Of a stretch of 64,000 nucleotides of DNA, positions 45,402-58,500 are shown in pieces. Below the pieces are notes generated by a model. The model had not been told where the DNA came from and ran no database searches. It saw only the letters and a list, made by a program, of their open reading frames with translations. This stretch comes from Cladochytrium replicatum (lineage: Eukaryota > Chytridiomycota > Chytridiomycetes > Cladochytriales > Cladochytriaceae): positions 368,139 through 432,138 of the forward strand of contig JAHLKD010000033.1 in NCBI GenBank assembly GCA_025526935.1. Reading direction: 5' to 3'. How positions within the stretch are numbered: the stretch's first letter is position 1; each line of letters opens with the position of its first letter. The position numbers and the translations under genes are program-made.

Positions 45402-46901
45402 TTACAGTGATGCGTCTTCAAAGTTCCACTTCTCCGTTCCGTTGCTCTCATAGCGTTCCTTCTTGCCATTCAAGTGCTCGCTGTTCTTCCATTCAATGCG
45501 TTCGGATTTCAGCCATAGTCGAACGAGGTGACGACTAGGAATATTCCTGTCAGCATTTGTGAACCCCTTATTTCACTTTACATACGTATTTTCCTCGCTG
45601 TCTTCGTAGCCTTGACGCGCATGGAACACCTCGTAGTTATTTAAGAACTAACTCAACAGTGTCAGCAAATAAAATCTTATGTGATGTGCGAGACTCCACC
45701 TGAATGTCACCTCTGCGGATTGGGATGGTCAGGCCGTGTTTTTCCCCAAGGAAGTGGAGAGTGTCGAGCGCCTCTTTCTGCTCTTCAGTTGCGCGAGGAA
45801 GAGACTTGTGACGACCCCAGATACCGTAGCCGGTCACTGATCGACGCGCAATCGCTGCCACAATTCGGTTGTTCTCGTAGTAGAGCAATGGACGATCGGC
45901 AAAGTCACCGGCCTTTCCGTGCGGGTAGTTAGAGCTGCACAGTCGAGTAGGTTAATGATGCTCTATTAAGTTGTAATTGCCATTCAACTCACTTGTCAAG
46001 AAGCCAATTGGAAGCGAGTGTGCGAACAACATCTGGACGGTACTTCGCGATGTCATTGTACACGCGTCCGATTGAAGCGACCTGAGATTCCCCGCCCTTC
46101 TCGGCAGCGTTAATGACCAAGAAAGACGCGATGTTCCCACCAGGAATGGCATCGGTGTGGAAGACTTGCACAACGTCTTCATGAGCAGGGGCGAAGATCG
46201 CTTCCTTTGGGGCGTCCTCTGATTAACAGATTTTAGCAACTTAATTCGATCAAATGGGAGATTACATACTGGGGAGCGCCTTAATGTGAGCGAAGATTCC
46301 ACGACCTTGGTTCAGACGCTTCTCGCCGATATACGAAGCTAGACCGGTGTAGATCAGGATAGCATCCTCCTTCGTGTAGTCATCGATGTTGAAACCGCGA
46401 AGCTGAAAGAACCCGACACCGTTGAGGATCTGGTCAGCCCATGAGTCGATGCGCTTGACGAACGACTCTGGAAGAGGGAAGGTGGCTCGGCTCAACTCAG
46501 GGAGCGGGAGCTTTGAGTCCTTGAAACTCTTGAGAGCTGCACCGAGTGCTTCGTTGTCTTCAGTGCTCAATTGGTAGATCCAGCGCTCAGGCTGGTTTTG
46601 GAGCTCAAAAGCATCCCAGACCTGAACAAGAAAGTAAGATTGAATCACTGTTCGCATTAACAAACAGCCATACCGAAGTCGACTCAATCTTCTCAGGGAA
46701 ACCTTCGGGCAATGAAACACCCTTCGCCTTTGGCGCATTCTTGATCTGTCGCTCAATCCATTCGGAGCGGTTGGGCGAGTAACTAATCGTGGGGTCGAGA
46801 GGGTACTCTTCGAGAATTTCGTTCGCGGTGAGATTCTTTGAGACTGCTGCCTTAAGAGGTGCAGCATCCTGTTGCTGAATTTGGTCAACTGCGACGGTCA
46901 T
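45402..46901 (-). CDS. TauD/TfdA-type 2-oxoglutarate dioxygenase-like protein
   Basis: Six exons give 411 residues: 46901-46674, 46621-46270, 46218-45993, 45934-45700, 45647-45586 and 45534-45402. The jelly-roll core shows FFQLRGFNIDDY, the metal-binding H-x-D in VFHTDAIPGG, and the distal HARQGYED with RHLVRLWLKS, carrying the last His and the Arg expected to hold 2-oxoglutarate. This is the usual form of fungal clavaminate-synthase-like/TauD proteins. The reaction would be Fe(II)/2-oxoglutarate-dependent hydroxylation of a small molecule. It neighbours an FMO and an amino-acid permease. Confidence 0.88.
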
Positions 46902-47485
46902 GCTTTGAATTGGGTAGAAGTTTCGAGGTGGTTGAGCAGTCTAGCTTCGAGCATCTCGTCTACTTATGATCGACCTGGCAATCTCCTCGGCAATTAGATA
47001 AGATTGCATCATAATCGATGTTTGAAATCAAGCATAAAGATTTCTGTAAATTGATTGCGCGATCCACCTTAACTGTCCGCTTAACTTGGTTGCGTGATTT
47101 GGGTGGCGGTGTGCAAGTTCCCACACATTGTTTGCGGTGAATTAACTTTCGGGGAGTTTGTTGGAATGAGAGCATTCCAATGGAATTAGGATTACATATA
47201 GCTCAAATGGCTTACTAACACTGCCTTCGCCAACCCGTGTAGCCAACCCGCATTTTAAATAATTAGATTACCGCGATCTGAACGAGAGCGATCAAACTTG
47301 CATAAGATTGCCACTCTCGGAGAACTCGGTTAGGAGGACGCAAAAATTCATCAAAGTGGAGGACATATACTGAAGAAAAAACTTCCATTTCGCCATTGCA
47401 CCTGCTTAATTTCAACACAATGGCGTCTTGCAGAGATGAGGGCATTTGCAGATAACATGCTTGTAATACTATTAAGTCAGGATCG
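46902..47485. other. Divergent promoter, dioxygenase and permease
   Basis: Intergenic space with no gene recognised; a shared regulatory region is possible because the two genes diverge. Confidence 0.5.
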
Positions 47486-47493
47486 TATAAAAA
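47486..47493 (+). promoter_or_regulatory. TATA-like box of the permease gene
   Basis: TATAAAAA about 50 bp upstream of the ATG at 47543. Confidence 0.45.
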
Positions 47494-47542
47494 CAAAGTA
47501 TCGCCTGCTTTACTTCCCTCAAGCAGCAGCTGCGTAGAATCG

Positions 47543-49523
47543 ATGTCCGCCGAAAACAACTTGGAAGCCGGCAACGAGCGCAAGCACCGAAAATATGCCG
47601 AAACTGCTCCTCTTGCAATTGGGGGTAATTTGGGAATCGAACCAACTTTAATGAAATCTGATCCCTCAACTAGACGAACGAATCAAAAGGCGTATCTCCT
47701 GGTTCGAGGCCGGTCTTTTCAATGTTGGTCAGGTATGTAGCGCTCCTCGTATTTGGATGTCACTGACTCCAACTTTTGCATATAAGATTATCGGGACGGG
47801 AATCTTCGTGAACCCTACTCTGATTCTTAACTACGCCGGATCGACTGGTGCTTCCCTGATCCTTTGGTTCGGTGCCGCGTTCATCGCTGCTGCTGGTCTT
47901 TGGTCTTTTACCGAGCTTGGGACTATCGTACGTATTTGTTGATAACATAATACAGAGATATAAAAAATTTAACCATCTTTTTAGCTTCCTCGAAGTGGTG
48001 GCGAAAAGGAATATCTTGCGTACGCTTACCCAAGGCCAAAGAAACTTCTCTCGTTCTTATTCGCCGTGAACGGTATCATCATTGCTCGCGGCGCCGGCAT
48101 TGCAAACTCCCTCATCGTCTTCGGAAACTATATCAACTATGCCATCTACGGCCCAACGTACTCGAATGATTACCAAGCTCGCGGATGGGCCGCAGCAGCT
48201 GCCACTGTCCTTGTCGTTCTCAACATTTTTTCGGTTCGATTCGCAATCACCCTCAACTCTACGGTCACGATCTACAAGCTTCTTTTGCTCGCCACGGTGG
48301 TCATAACTGGGATTGTTGCAATCAGTGGTGGGCTTCAAGCCGAAATACCTGGGCTGGTCAAGAACATTACGTTCGAAAACAGCGCATCTGACCCTGGAAG
48401 CTACGCTTTGGCAATTTACTACGTCATGTTTGCGTACGGCGGTTGGGCCAATGTGAACTATATCCTCGATGAAGTCCAGTAAGTATTACTTATTCATACG
48501 CTTCTGCGGTATAAAACCTTACGCTGAATCGTTGCAAGTGATCCGATTCGCAACCTTCCCAAAGCTGCTACACTTGGCTTGGGCAGCACCACCATACTTT
48601 ACCTTCTTGCCAATCTTTCGTACTTCAGGTAAACTTTAATTCATCCATGCATCACTATCAAACTAACATAATTCAATAGTGTGCTAACGAAGGCCGAAAT
48701 CAATGCATCTAACCTGACCATTGCCGCAAACTTCTTCACCAAGGCCATTGGCGGCACATTCGGAACTCGCGTCCTTCCCGCTCTGATCGCGTTTTCGCCC
48801 TTCGGCTTCTCCTCATCGATCTTGTACACTGGCTCTCGAGTTATTCTGGAAACCAGTCGTGAAGGACTACTTCCTTTCTCAAAGTTCTTCAACCACGTAG
48901 ACAAGCGAACCAACAGCCCGATAGCTGCAATTCTTGGTCTCTACATTCTCGTGCTGGTCTTCCTGTTCGCGCCCCCGCCAGGCTCCGTCTTCTCCTTCAT
49001 CGTGACCTTCGCTGGTTACAGCGGCACTGCTTTCGCGCTCTTGGCTGTTGTTGGAGTGTTCGTGATCCGCCGTCGTGAGCCTGACATCTACCGCCCGGTC
49101 AGAGTTCCTCTTGTTGTAGCATCTCTCTACATCCTGTTTGCGCTTTACCAGCTGGTCTTTGCTTTCTATCCGCCCAAAAGCGCTTCATCCGCATACCCGT
49201 ACTACGTGCCTTACATTACCAGCATCGTTGTCGTCATTTTGACAGTCGGACTGTGGTACTATCAGGTTGTTGTCCGAAAGGGTCCAGAAAACTCGTTCAA
49301 TGCTCAAATCGTCGAAATTGGGAGGAGGGAGCTAGCCCGTGAGGTTTTCGGATCTGGCTCGGAGACCAATGTTGAAATCAGTGTGACAAGCGGATCGGAC
49401 AATGGTGAAAGTGCTGGGTTAAAGCCAACCGAATCGAAGGCTCCCGCTGGAAAGCCAGTGGATGTCTCGAAGGCTCCCCCTGGAAAGCCAGTGGATGCCC
49501 AGAAGGCTGCTACAGGGAATTGA
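47543..49523 (+). CDS. MUP1/LAT-like amino acid permease
   Basis: Six exons give 569 residues: 47543-47624, 47674-47732, 47787-47927, 47985-48478, 48539-48628 and 48680-49523. The APC-superfamily start is clear: VGQIIGTGIFVNPTLIL forms helix 1, and ELGTILPRSGGEKEYL follows helix 2, as in high-affinity methionine permeases. Helices then alternate through the protein (FAYGGWANVNYILDEVQ, LYLLANLSYF, FSPFGFSSSILYTGSR). The cytosolic C-tail carries a repeated unit (KAPAGKPVDVS, then KAPPGKPVDAQ). It should import amino acids, possibly methionine or a related sulphur compound, across the plasma membrane. Confidence 0.9.
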
Positions 49524-49910
49524 TGGAGGAACGGGTCTGGTCGTTTGCAGTCGCTAGTTAAAGTGGTGATAAAGGTCTATGTTGCTGTTTTTTCATGTGT
49601 TGATCTGATCTACCATTCTTTGTATCTATGTTTCGTTTGCACTTTTATAAGAGAACAGCACTGCTGCAGTTTTTCAATGAAGAAATTCTCCTTCATGGTT
49701 TACTTCCCGCTTTTTAATGGCTGTCAATGTCATTCTATTGAGCCCAAGCCGGCTACAATCATCCAGGCAGCACCAGTACAGGGTGACTGGATTAGCCATG
49801 AGGGATATGATCATAATCAAAAAGAACGAACAAAGGAAGCAGTGCATAAAATGTGAAACAATTTATCTGTTTTTTTATAACTCAATAAACAGCATCCAAC
49901 TAATTAAACT
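49524..49910. other. Convergent 3' flanks
   Basis: Shared 3' region of the permease and the triosephosphate isomerase gene. No gene was recognised. Confidence 0.6.
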
Positions 49911-51226
<1,316 letters not shown>

Positions 51227-51689
51227 GGCACAGCAATTCGATGTGTCTGCCGGTTGAAACGATGTTAATGCAGATCAGTGTGTGATTGGTAGTTTATATT
51301 TCGTCTTCCGTAATTGGGAATCTGGAAATATGAGTCGAGCCGCTAGAATGTATTGTGTGATCAGCCTGGTTAAATGCTATCTTTGCAAGTATTTTGGTAA
51401 AATATACCGTCTCTCCCGTTCGTTACACTCACAGTTCAGTTCAGTAAAGGGTCGTAAAAGAAAAGTATACTTAAACCTGAACTGTTCATCTGCCCCTGAA
51501 TCACTCATCTTCTTGATTGCTTACCCGATTTGTAAAGTTAAAAGTTTCTTTCTCTTTTCCTACTATCTAGATGTTTCCTTTGCAGTTTCTCTCCTTAAAA
51601 GGAGATCAGTTCTTTCTCAATAAATCTAGTGAAGTTAGAAAACCATTTATTCGCGACAGGAACGTCCAAATTTTGAGATTATTCCAACA
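51227..51689. other. Intergenic, no gene seen
   Basis: 5' flank of the isomerase gene. A short open frame (51282-51623) shows no domain. Confidence 0.5.
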
Positions 51690-52144
51690 ATGAAACCTCG
51701 ATACCTTAACGCTCTCGGTTTGCTTGCTATCATCCGTGTTTCTTTGGTGACTGCCGCTGATCCAAAGACAGTCCTGAACGAGCTGGAAAGGTATCACCGG
51801 CGCTGGAACGTCCACGGTGTCGCGGGATCCCAGAGCAAGAGGGCTCTTGGTACAATCCAATGGTCTTGATCCTGTATTCTTGGATAGCGCCAGCAGGATC
51901 CATATCAACCAACACTGAGCACTTGGTCAAGTACTTGCGCTTCCTGCTGAAAAAGGAAATGAATGGGAACAGCACACAAGTTCTTTCAAAGGATGTTTTA
52001 GCGAACTCGTTTGCGTTGCACAACCTGTACTATTTGTATGGGCTCGTTTGGGAGATCGATCCATACCGGGGAAAGATTTCATTCTGGCACAATGGAGCAA
52101 CCGCGATGACATCTAGTGTCAGGATATTTCGCAGAAACCTATGA
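51690..52144 (+). pseudogene. Truncated beta-lactamase-like serine hydrolase
   Basis: An N-terminal signal-like stretch (NALGLLAIIRVSLVTA) is joined, across a possible intron 51850-51896, to the C-terminal part of a beta-lactamase-related domain. That part reads GSISTNTEHLVKYLRFLLKK and later YGLVWEIDPYRGKISFWHNG, the latter equivalent to the family's YGLGW and HxG region. The central part with the catalytic SxxK motif and the Tyr motif is absent, so it cannot be an active hydrolase. A very short expressed protein cannot be excluded. Confidence 0.5.
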
Positions 52145-52457
52145 CTAACATTCGATCTCCATTTCGGCGCAGGATATACAATCTACACAGTTTCTACCAA
52201 ATTATCTGCAAAATCTGAAGACAGCTCGAAGATGCCGTGATCTCTTGAAGATCTTTTCAATCCGCACCACTTACCGGCTGCGACGGGCTCTGTTGGACTT
52301 ACATCTCCACCCATTGCTCCCGAGACACCCACCAAGTGCTTCCCCCAGTTGTGGACACCTCAGCAAACTTTCTGTGGTTACCAACAATGGTAATGTACCA
52401 TTGTCCACATCGTTTGGCAGTCGGGTTGCCCCCTGGAATGTCTTCCACTGCTCCATC

Positions 52458-53245
52458 TACTTATCTGCTCTCCTTTCGTGCCTCGGCAGAGTGCATTGTC
52501 TGCGCAGCGTTCGCCATCAAGTTCTGGAGCTCCAGACTCTCGATCAAGTCCGAGTTCCACAGAAGACTCCTTTCCGTCACCTTCATGTCAGGCATCAATC
52601 CCTCAACGTGGTCAACGTTCTTGATGCCCTCCTCAATCGAGCTCTGCATTTGGAACACGGCAGCGTCCTCCATGAATTGCTCCCCCTCGCCGTTGAGCAA
52701 GTATCCACCCCCACCGCGCGAACCCTCAGTAATCAGGCACCGGCACCGTAGATACCGTGTAGGGTGGAACTGCACAAAATTGACGTCCTGAATAGGAAGA
52801 CCGGCACAAGAGAGCATGGCGTTTCCATCACCAGTCCAGGTGTGTGCGGAAGTGCAAGAGAAGTACGCACGACTGTAAACGCTGGTGGCGAGTACAGTCT
52901 TGTGAGGACAAAAACTGTGGATTGAACCATCCTCCATGTTCACTGCGATCACACCACGGCAAACACCGTCCTCCATGATCAGGTCAAGAGCAAAGTAATC
53001 TATGAAGTAGGTGGTGTTGTATCAGAGCAACCGGCTGTAAAGAGTCTGGAGGAAAGCGTGGCTGGTAGAGTCAGCAAAAGCAGCACATCGGTATGCCTGA
53101 CCACCTGAAGAAGCATGAGATGCTGCAGAAACATGAACACTATGGACATTCCTTACCCTTTCCGAATTTGAGATACTGTCCACCAAAAGCGCACGGGTAA
53201 ATCTTGCCCTCCTCTGTATGAGAGAAGGTGACACTGTAGTGCTCT
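52458..53245 (-). pseudogene. SDH1: Succinate dehydrogenase flavoprotein subunit pseudogene
   Basis: Minus-strand fragments match Sdh1: [70 protein letters not shown] and [20 protein letters not shown]. The frame then jumps directly to [19 protein letters not shown] and [20 protein letters not shown]. The ~150 residues that normally separate the capping domain from this C-terminal helical part are missing, and the N-terminal FAD-binding loop is absent. With upstream frame breaks it is a pseudogene; a working SDH1 must lie elsewhere. Confidence 0.8.
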
Positions 53246-55558
53246 AGCTAAAATGATTGTGTTCAGGCCCTGTATATGTTGTGAATGGCATCCTGGTCAC
53301 CTAAGAATTACTGATAATCAAGTCAAACAGCACCATTTTGTAAATATGTATGGGAGTGGAACAAATTAGGTTGAGTTGGCTACAAATGATGGGATAGAAG
53401 ATGAATATGCTGATCTGTTGGGAGAATCAAGCTGTCGAAATGCCATCCAACCTCTCCAACTTCTCTGCCAGTTCGCAATCCAAGCTCAAAAACACATAGG
53501 GAGTCGCTGCTTTGGAGAATGAGAATTGGAAAAGGTTGGCACACTACCCCATGAGCTGTTTTCGCTGGATCAATGGCTTCAAATGCAAGAGAGAGAGGAA
53601 TCATCCAAGAAGGCAGAAACAACGAGGACAATTATGGTTTGTACATGCAATAAACCTTTTCATTGTCAGAGTTCTCACATCTGCCTTCTTACCACCATAA
53701 ATACTCCTAGACGAAGCTGAAGTTGGTACGTCTCATACAATTCTTTACTTCCTCACCCAATTAACAGTAATGTTCCTAAATAGTTGATGTCCAAATATGT
53801 TTTGAGCTACTCTCTCTATCTAAGAGTATAGACAATTGCTGCAGCTCCTGCAACAAGTCGGGCCACAAAACATCCCAAAGCAATAAGTGCGCTAATTACA
53901 TCGGCATTGGCATAATTTTGAACTCTACCAACCATGGACCATCCACTTATTTTGAACTCTACCAACCGTGGACCATCCACTTCATGTGCCATAGACTTGG
54001 AAGAGAACAAGCAATATCACATCAATTTTCAATTTGGGAGATAATGCAGCGCTAATTTAAACTCTACCAGAGGGGAAGTGGCAACAAGAATGACAGTGTG
54101 AGAGGTGAGATGTTCATTGCATCTAGATTCTCATCATGGCAACATCCTTGGGCTTTCTAAAACCGGGCAGAAAAAGAGAGCTCAGAGGATCTCTGTGCAG
54201 CTGCGCGACACGACTATTAATGCTCTCTTGGGAACTCCTCTGGCAAAGAAGAGGTGTGGAGAGCGGGACACCGTCTTTGTCAAAAATTACTGCATCATTG
54301 AGAAGGTCATTGTGGATGTTGCCTGATTCCAGTCATTCAAAATGTCGCTCGCCAAATGAAGAGGCTTTCTCTTATCACGTCAATGACAATATGGAGGGGC
54401 CTACAGCAAACGAGGGAGGGTTGACATTCCCCCAAAGGATTTCGAAGAATCAGTTGCTGCTTTGATCTCTCGAATTCGAATGCCCAACAAAGGATTAATG
54501 TCCTGGAGCACAACAACACCTTTGCCACAGCAGTTGTATTGGCTCTCACTCTCTTCCCAATGATGGAGTTGAATTTCCGGACCTCTCGTACTTGAACAAA
54601 AGCTCTTGTGGGGTTTGAAAAAATGTGCTTAACGAATTTCTCTAATCATGTCTTTATGAATGCCCCAAGATTCATGGTGACGTATGTGAAATGGCTATGG
54701 AGGTAAGGATCGGCATGTTTTTGGGTCTTTCAGGTCGGGTCCGGGGTTTCAGTCGGATCCGGGTCAGGTATCGGGTTGTAGGAAAGCCAGATCAAATTAA
54801 CAATACTAATTTATTTATTTTGCACATACAATGCATAACAATAAACAACTTATTACAGTACTTCCAACCACGCAGGACATCTGTCTCCAAATCCAAACAA
54901 TGTCGTGAGCTCGCTCGTCTTCCTACCAACCTGGCTCGTAGGGTAACAAATGGAAACCCACAATTGTGATGGTGTTGACTTTATCTGCGTTATTTTTACT
55001 AATTATTACTCATCCAACGATCCAACAAGTCAAAGTAGTTAAAAACATCTCAAAAACGAAAACCAAACAACCCACACGAGATGTGTGAATGGCCAGAAAA
55101 AGATTTCTATAGAAATGTGCAGGACCAAGAATATAAAAAACTAACGTGAATCTACGGCAATCTGGAGCATTCAAATCAACTAACCACAGTTATGAGAATT
55201 GTTGAAGTGAACGCATGAGGGGTCGTTCCTTGGGCCGAACTTAAAAGGAAAAAAAAGCTTAATGAGATGTGGGATGGAGTTGGAGTAAGGCGTTGCAAGG
55301 CTATGTTTGTACAGATACGGTTCTGTATTTTCATATTTTTTCATAATAATACGTGAATCATCCATCATGTGCGGCCGTTAACCTCTTTCTGCCAGTGGCT
55401 TATCGATTCAGGTCTTTTCCGCTGTGAATCTCGTAAGCGAAACTTTGAAAAGGTCGAATTAAACTTGCCTGAATATTTGGTATTTCTAGCAGAGGATTCT
55501 CGCTTCTCGTGGTGTCTTGCGGGACCAACCAATTTATTTGCGTCTGGTCTCCTCTTCA
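53246..55558. other. Gene-poor stretch
   Basis: More than 2 kb with only short, unsupported frames (for example 54105-54326). It holds a 34-bp tandem repeat near 53.9 kb and a G-rich tract with repeated GGGTC/CCGGG near 54730-54775. No RNA gene or known mobile element was recognised. Confidence 0.5.
53915..53982 (+). repeat. 34-bp tandem duplication
   Basis: Two head-to-tail 34-bp units (53915-53948 and 53949-53982) differ at a single base (ACCATGG against ACCGTGG). Confidence 0.9.
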
Positions 55559-58500
55559 ATGTCAAGTCCAGCCTGTCGCCGATTTTACATCCTATGGCAT
55601 ACCGCTTTTGCAACGCCAACCCGGTTTATCCACTCTCATCACGGCGTACAGATCTCGTTTCAATCGTACCAGACGGACCGGACTTTTGGCTCGATCGTGC
55701 CAACGAGGGTGTTTGAGACATGTGTACTATTGCGAGATGATTCGATTCCAGCACACTGTACAGAAAAGGAGATCAGGAGTTACAACCGGTGTACTTCATG
55801 TCGAAAGCTTGTGCATAGACCATTCGCACGGACATTTCATTCGTCCCGTGAACAGAACTTTCCAAGGGTGACGTCGATCAATGATTTAGATCATTCTTTT
55901 GGGGAGATTCCAAACCTTTCTTCTCGCGGAGCTGCTTGCGGAGAGGCGTTCCGCGGCGATGAAGGATTTTCAACTTCTTCGTTCACCGAACCACGGACAC
56001 CTGACGAAGTTTGTGAACAGATCGAGCACCTCCTCAGTTTGATCGATTCCTCCACAGCACTGCATTCAGAAGGAACTTGGCTTCAATTGCAACTCTGGTT
56101 TCTTATAAGGGGCCACACGAGCATCGTTTACTCCCACTCTGCAGACGGTCCCACCATCGACGACCGTCTGAACCTGCTCGACCGCTGTCTCGATGCAATC
56201 CTCAAAATTTTCAACACTTGCCACCAATACAAGACGCAATTACGAAAGTTACCCCCACTCGAAGCGGAAAGGAAACTGAGAAGCGAGTGTGGCAAATTTG
56301 CCGTATATTATGCCAAGTTGTCACCACCTCTAATTACCGAAGACCCGGCCTTTTATGAACGAATAGCCGCACTTTATGAGTTCTTGGAATGTCGAGGTTG
56401 GGATAAACAGAGCGACAGCCACATTTGGGGAGCTATCGCAGCCTACGTAAAGACGCGGAATTGGGATAAGTTGTTGTGCTGCGTTCAACAACTTATGTCA
56501 AAAAGTGTGTCGAGGCCAAATTCATCAGGAAGTTCTACAGAATTGATCCCAATGGATCCAAAATCTGGAGATAGTCCATTCGATTCGCCAAAGAAATATC
56601 CCGATTCAGTAACTTCACCCGAGGTTACGGAAGGCTTGATCAAAGCAAGCGAGACTTTGCTGTCGCCTGTCGGAATATCACGACGGGTATCAATTACCGA
56701 AGAAGATTTTGAAGACGAAATATCAGCTCAACTGCTCCATCAGGGCGGAAATGATACCAGTGATGAAAGAGGACATCGCTGGTCAACTGTGAAATTGGTT
56801 GGGTTGGGAGTGCTTGCGTTGGTGCGAATGGGAAAGGTCGAGTCTGGACTTCAAATGGTTCAGGCCTATCACGCACAACCTTCACATGGATTCCTCGAGC
56901 CCGCAACATACGACATTCTCATTAAGGCCCTTATCTCCAAGATGGATATCGATAGAGCATTGGAGATTTATTTTACAATGCGCAGATTGGAACCTTCTGG
57001 CACGCCTGCCCCATCGACCCTTGGTGTTTTAGTATCAGCTTTGAGTACATTTGTCACGCGATCATCAAGCACGGTATCCGAAAGTAGCGATGAAGAATCG
57101 AACGCGGAGCTCGAAAAGCATCGAGTCGCTCTTGATGGCCTTCAAACCTTTCTTGAAGATCGAGGAATCGACTCAGAAGTTGATTTACCATTTCTGGCTG
57201 GAGTTGTTGAAGGCTTTTGCAAGTGCAATAACGTCGAGATGGCTCTACGATTTCTTGAACGAATTACTGACCTTGTCGTTACTCAGAAGTCTCTAGCCGA
57301 TCAAGATGATGATCCTGTCACATTAACAAGGAATGTGAAGGGCGAGAGACTTCTTGGCCATGTTTATGCCGTGGTCACGAAGTCGTTGATCGAACGGGAT
57401 GACGACGTGGTACATGCAACTCGGCTAATGGCGGAGTTGGAGAAGAGAGGAGTCAATCGAACGCTGCCGTTGTACACAATATTAATGCGGACATACTTGC
57501 GAAGACGGCAACCAAAATCGGTGCTTAATCTCTATGACGATCTCCGCGCAAACCCAAGTAGCAGACCTCACTTGAACCAAAGTATCTTCAATATGGTCAT
57601 GAAGGCCCATGTTTTGGATCGAAACCTTCCTGCTGCCGAAAAGCTATTCGAGGAACTCGTGAACTCAAATTTCGTGCCCACACTTCCGACCATCTCCACC
57701 ATGATGACCGCCTTTGCAAGGAGTGAGGAAGTACAGCAAGCTCTAGATATTTATTATCGAATGATTGTTGAACCTGGACGGATCAAACCCGATCGAACCC
57801 TTTTCAACATCTTGATCGACGCTTTCGCACGGCGTGGTGACCTTGCAAATGCCCTGAAGTGGTTTGATGAGCTCATCTTGCACAACATGCGCCCAGACAA
57901 GTTCACGTATACTATCCTAATGTCTGTACTCTTCCGGGAGCTCCGCATCGAGCAAGCTGAAGAATGGTACACCAGAGTGTTCACTGGTGACGTGCAGCCT
58001 GACGTGGTTACATTCTCGTTGAAGATTTATCAAACGCAGATGGCGTGGATTAATTCATCTGGCGGGATGGATGATGCTCGTGGACATATGGACTTGGATG
58101 AGGGTTTATCAGCGGGGTTCCAAGAAGTGGTACAACCATTATTGGATCAGATGCTAAGTTTAGGGATTCAGCCCAATGCAGTAACATACACCTCAATCTT
58201 GCGTACCTACTTGCGGTTCGATGATTATCGGTCAGTGCTCAACTTGTTTTCTCAAATGATCGCATCAGGCATTCGTCCCGATGCACAGACATATCACGCT
58301 GTCATTAAAGCGATGGCAAGGAGTGGTAACGTGTCAGGTGTGATCGACTTGTACGATAGCCTCATGGAGCCATATAGAATGGGTTGGAGTCGAGGAAGTA
58401 CCATCGACAATGAAGGCAGGGTCATGCAAGAAAGCCCTGTAGAGCCAGACGGAGCATTGTTTGCAATTGTTGTTGATACTGCTGCGCGATTCGGCCGACT

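Noticed and set aside
47600-47720. tRNA on the minus strand, suggested by GGTTCGATTCCC
   Set aside because: The B-box-like string lies in the first intron of the permease, but no A box, acceptor stem or anticodon arm can be folded around it.
52240-52460. Continuation of the SDH1 pseudogene
   Set aside because: Translations in this stretch do not resemble the end of Sdh1 in any frame, so the pseudogene was ended at its recognisable edge.
54696-54790. G-quadruplex or transposon end in the GGGTC-rich tract
   Set aside because: The G runs are irregular and no flanking repeat or terminal motif supports a defined element.
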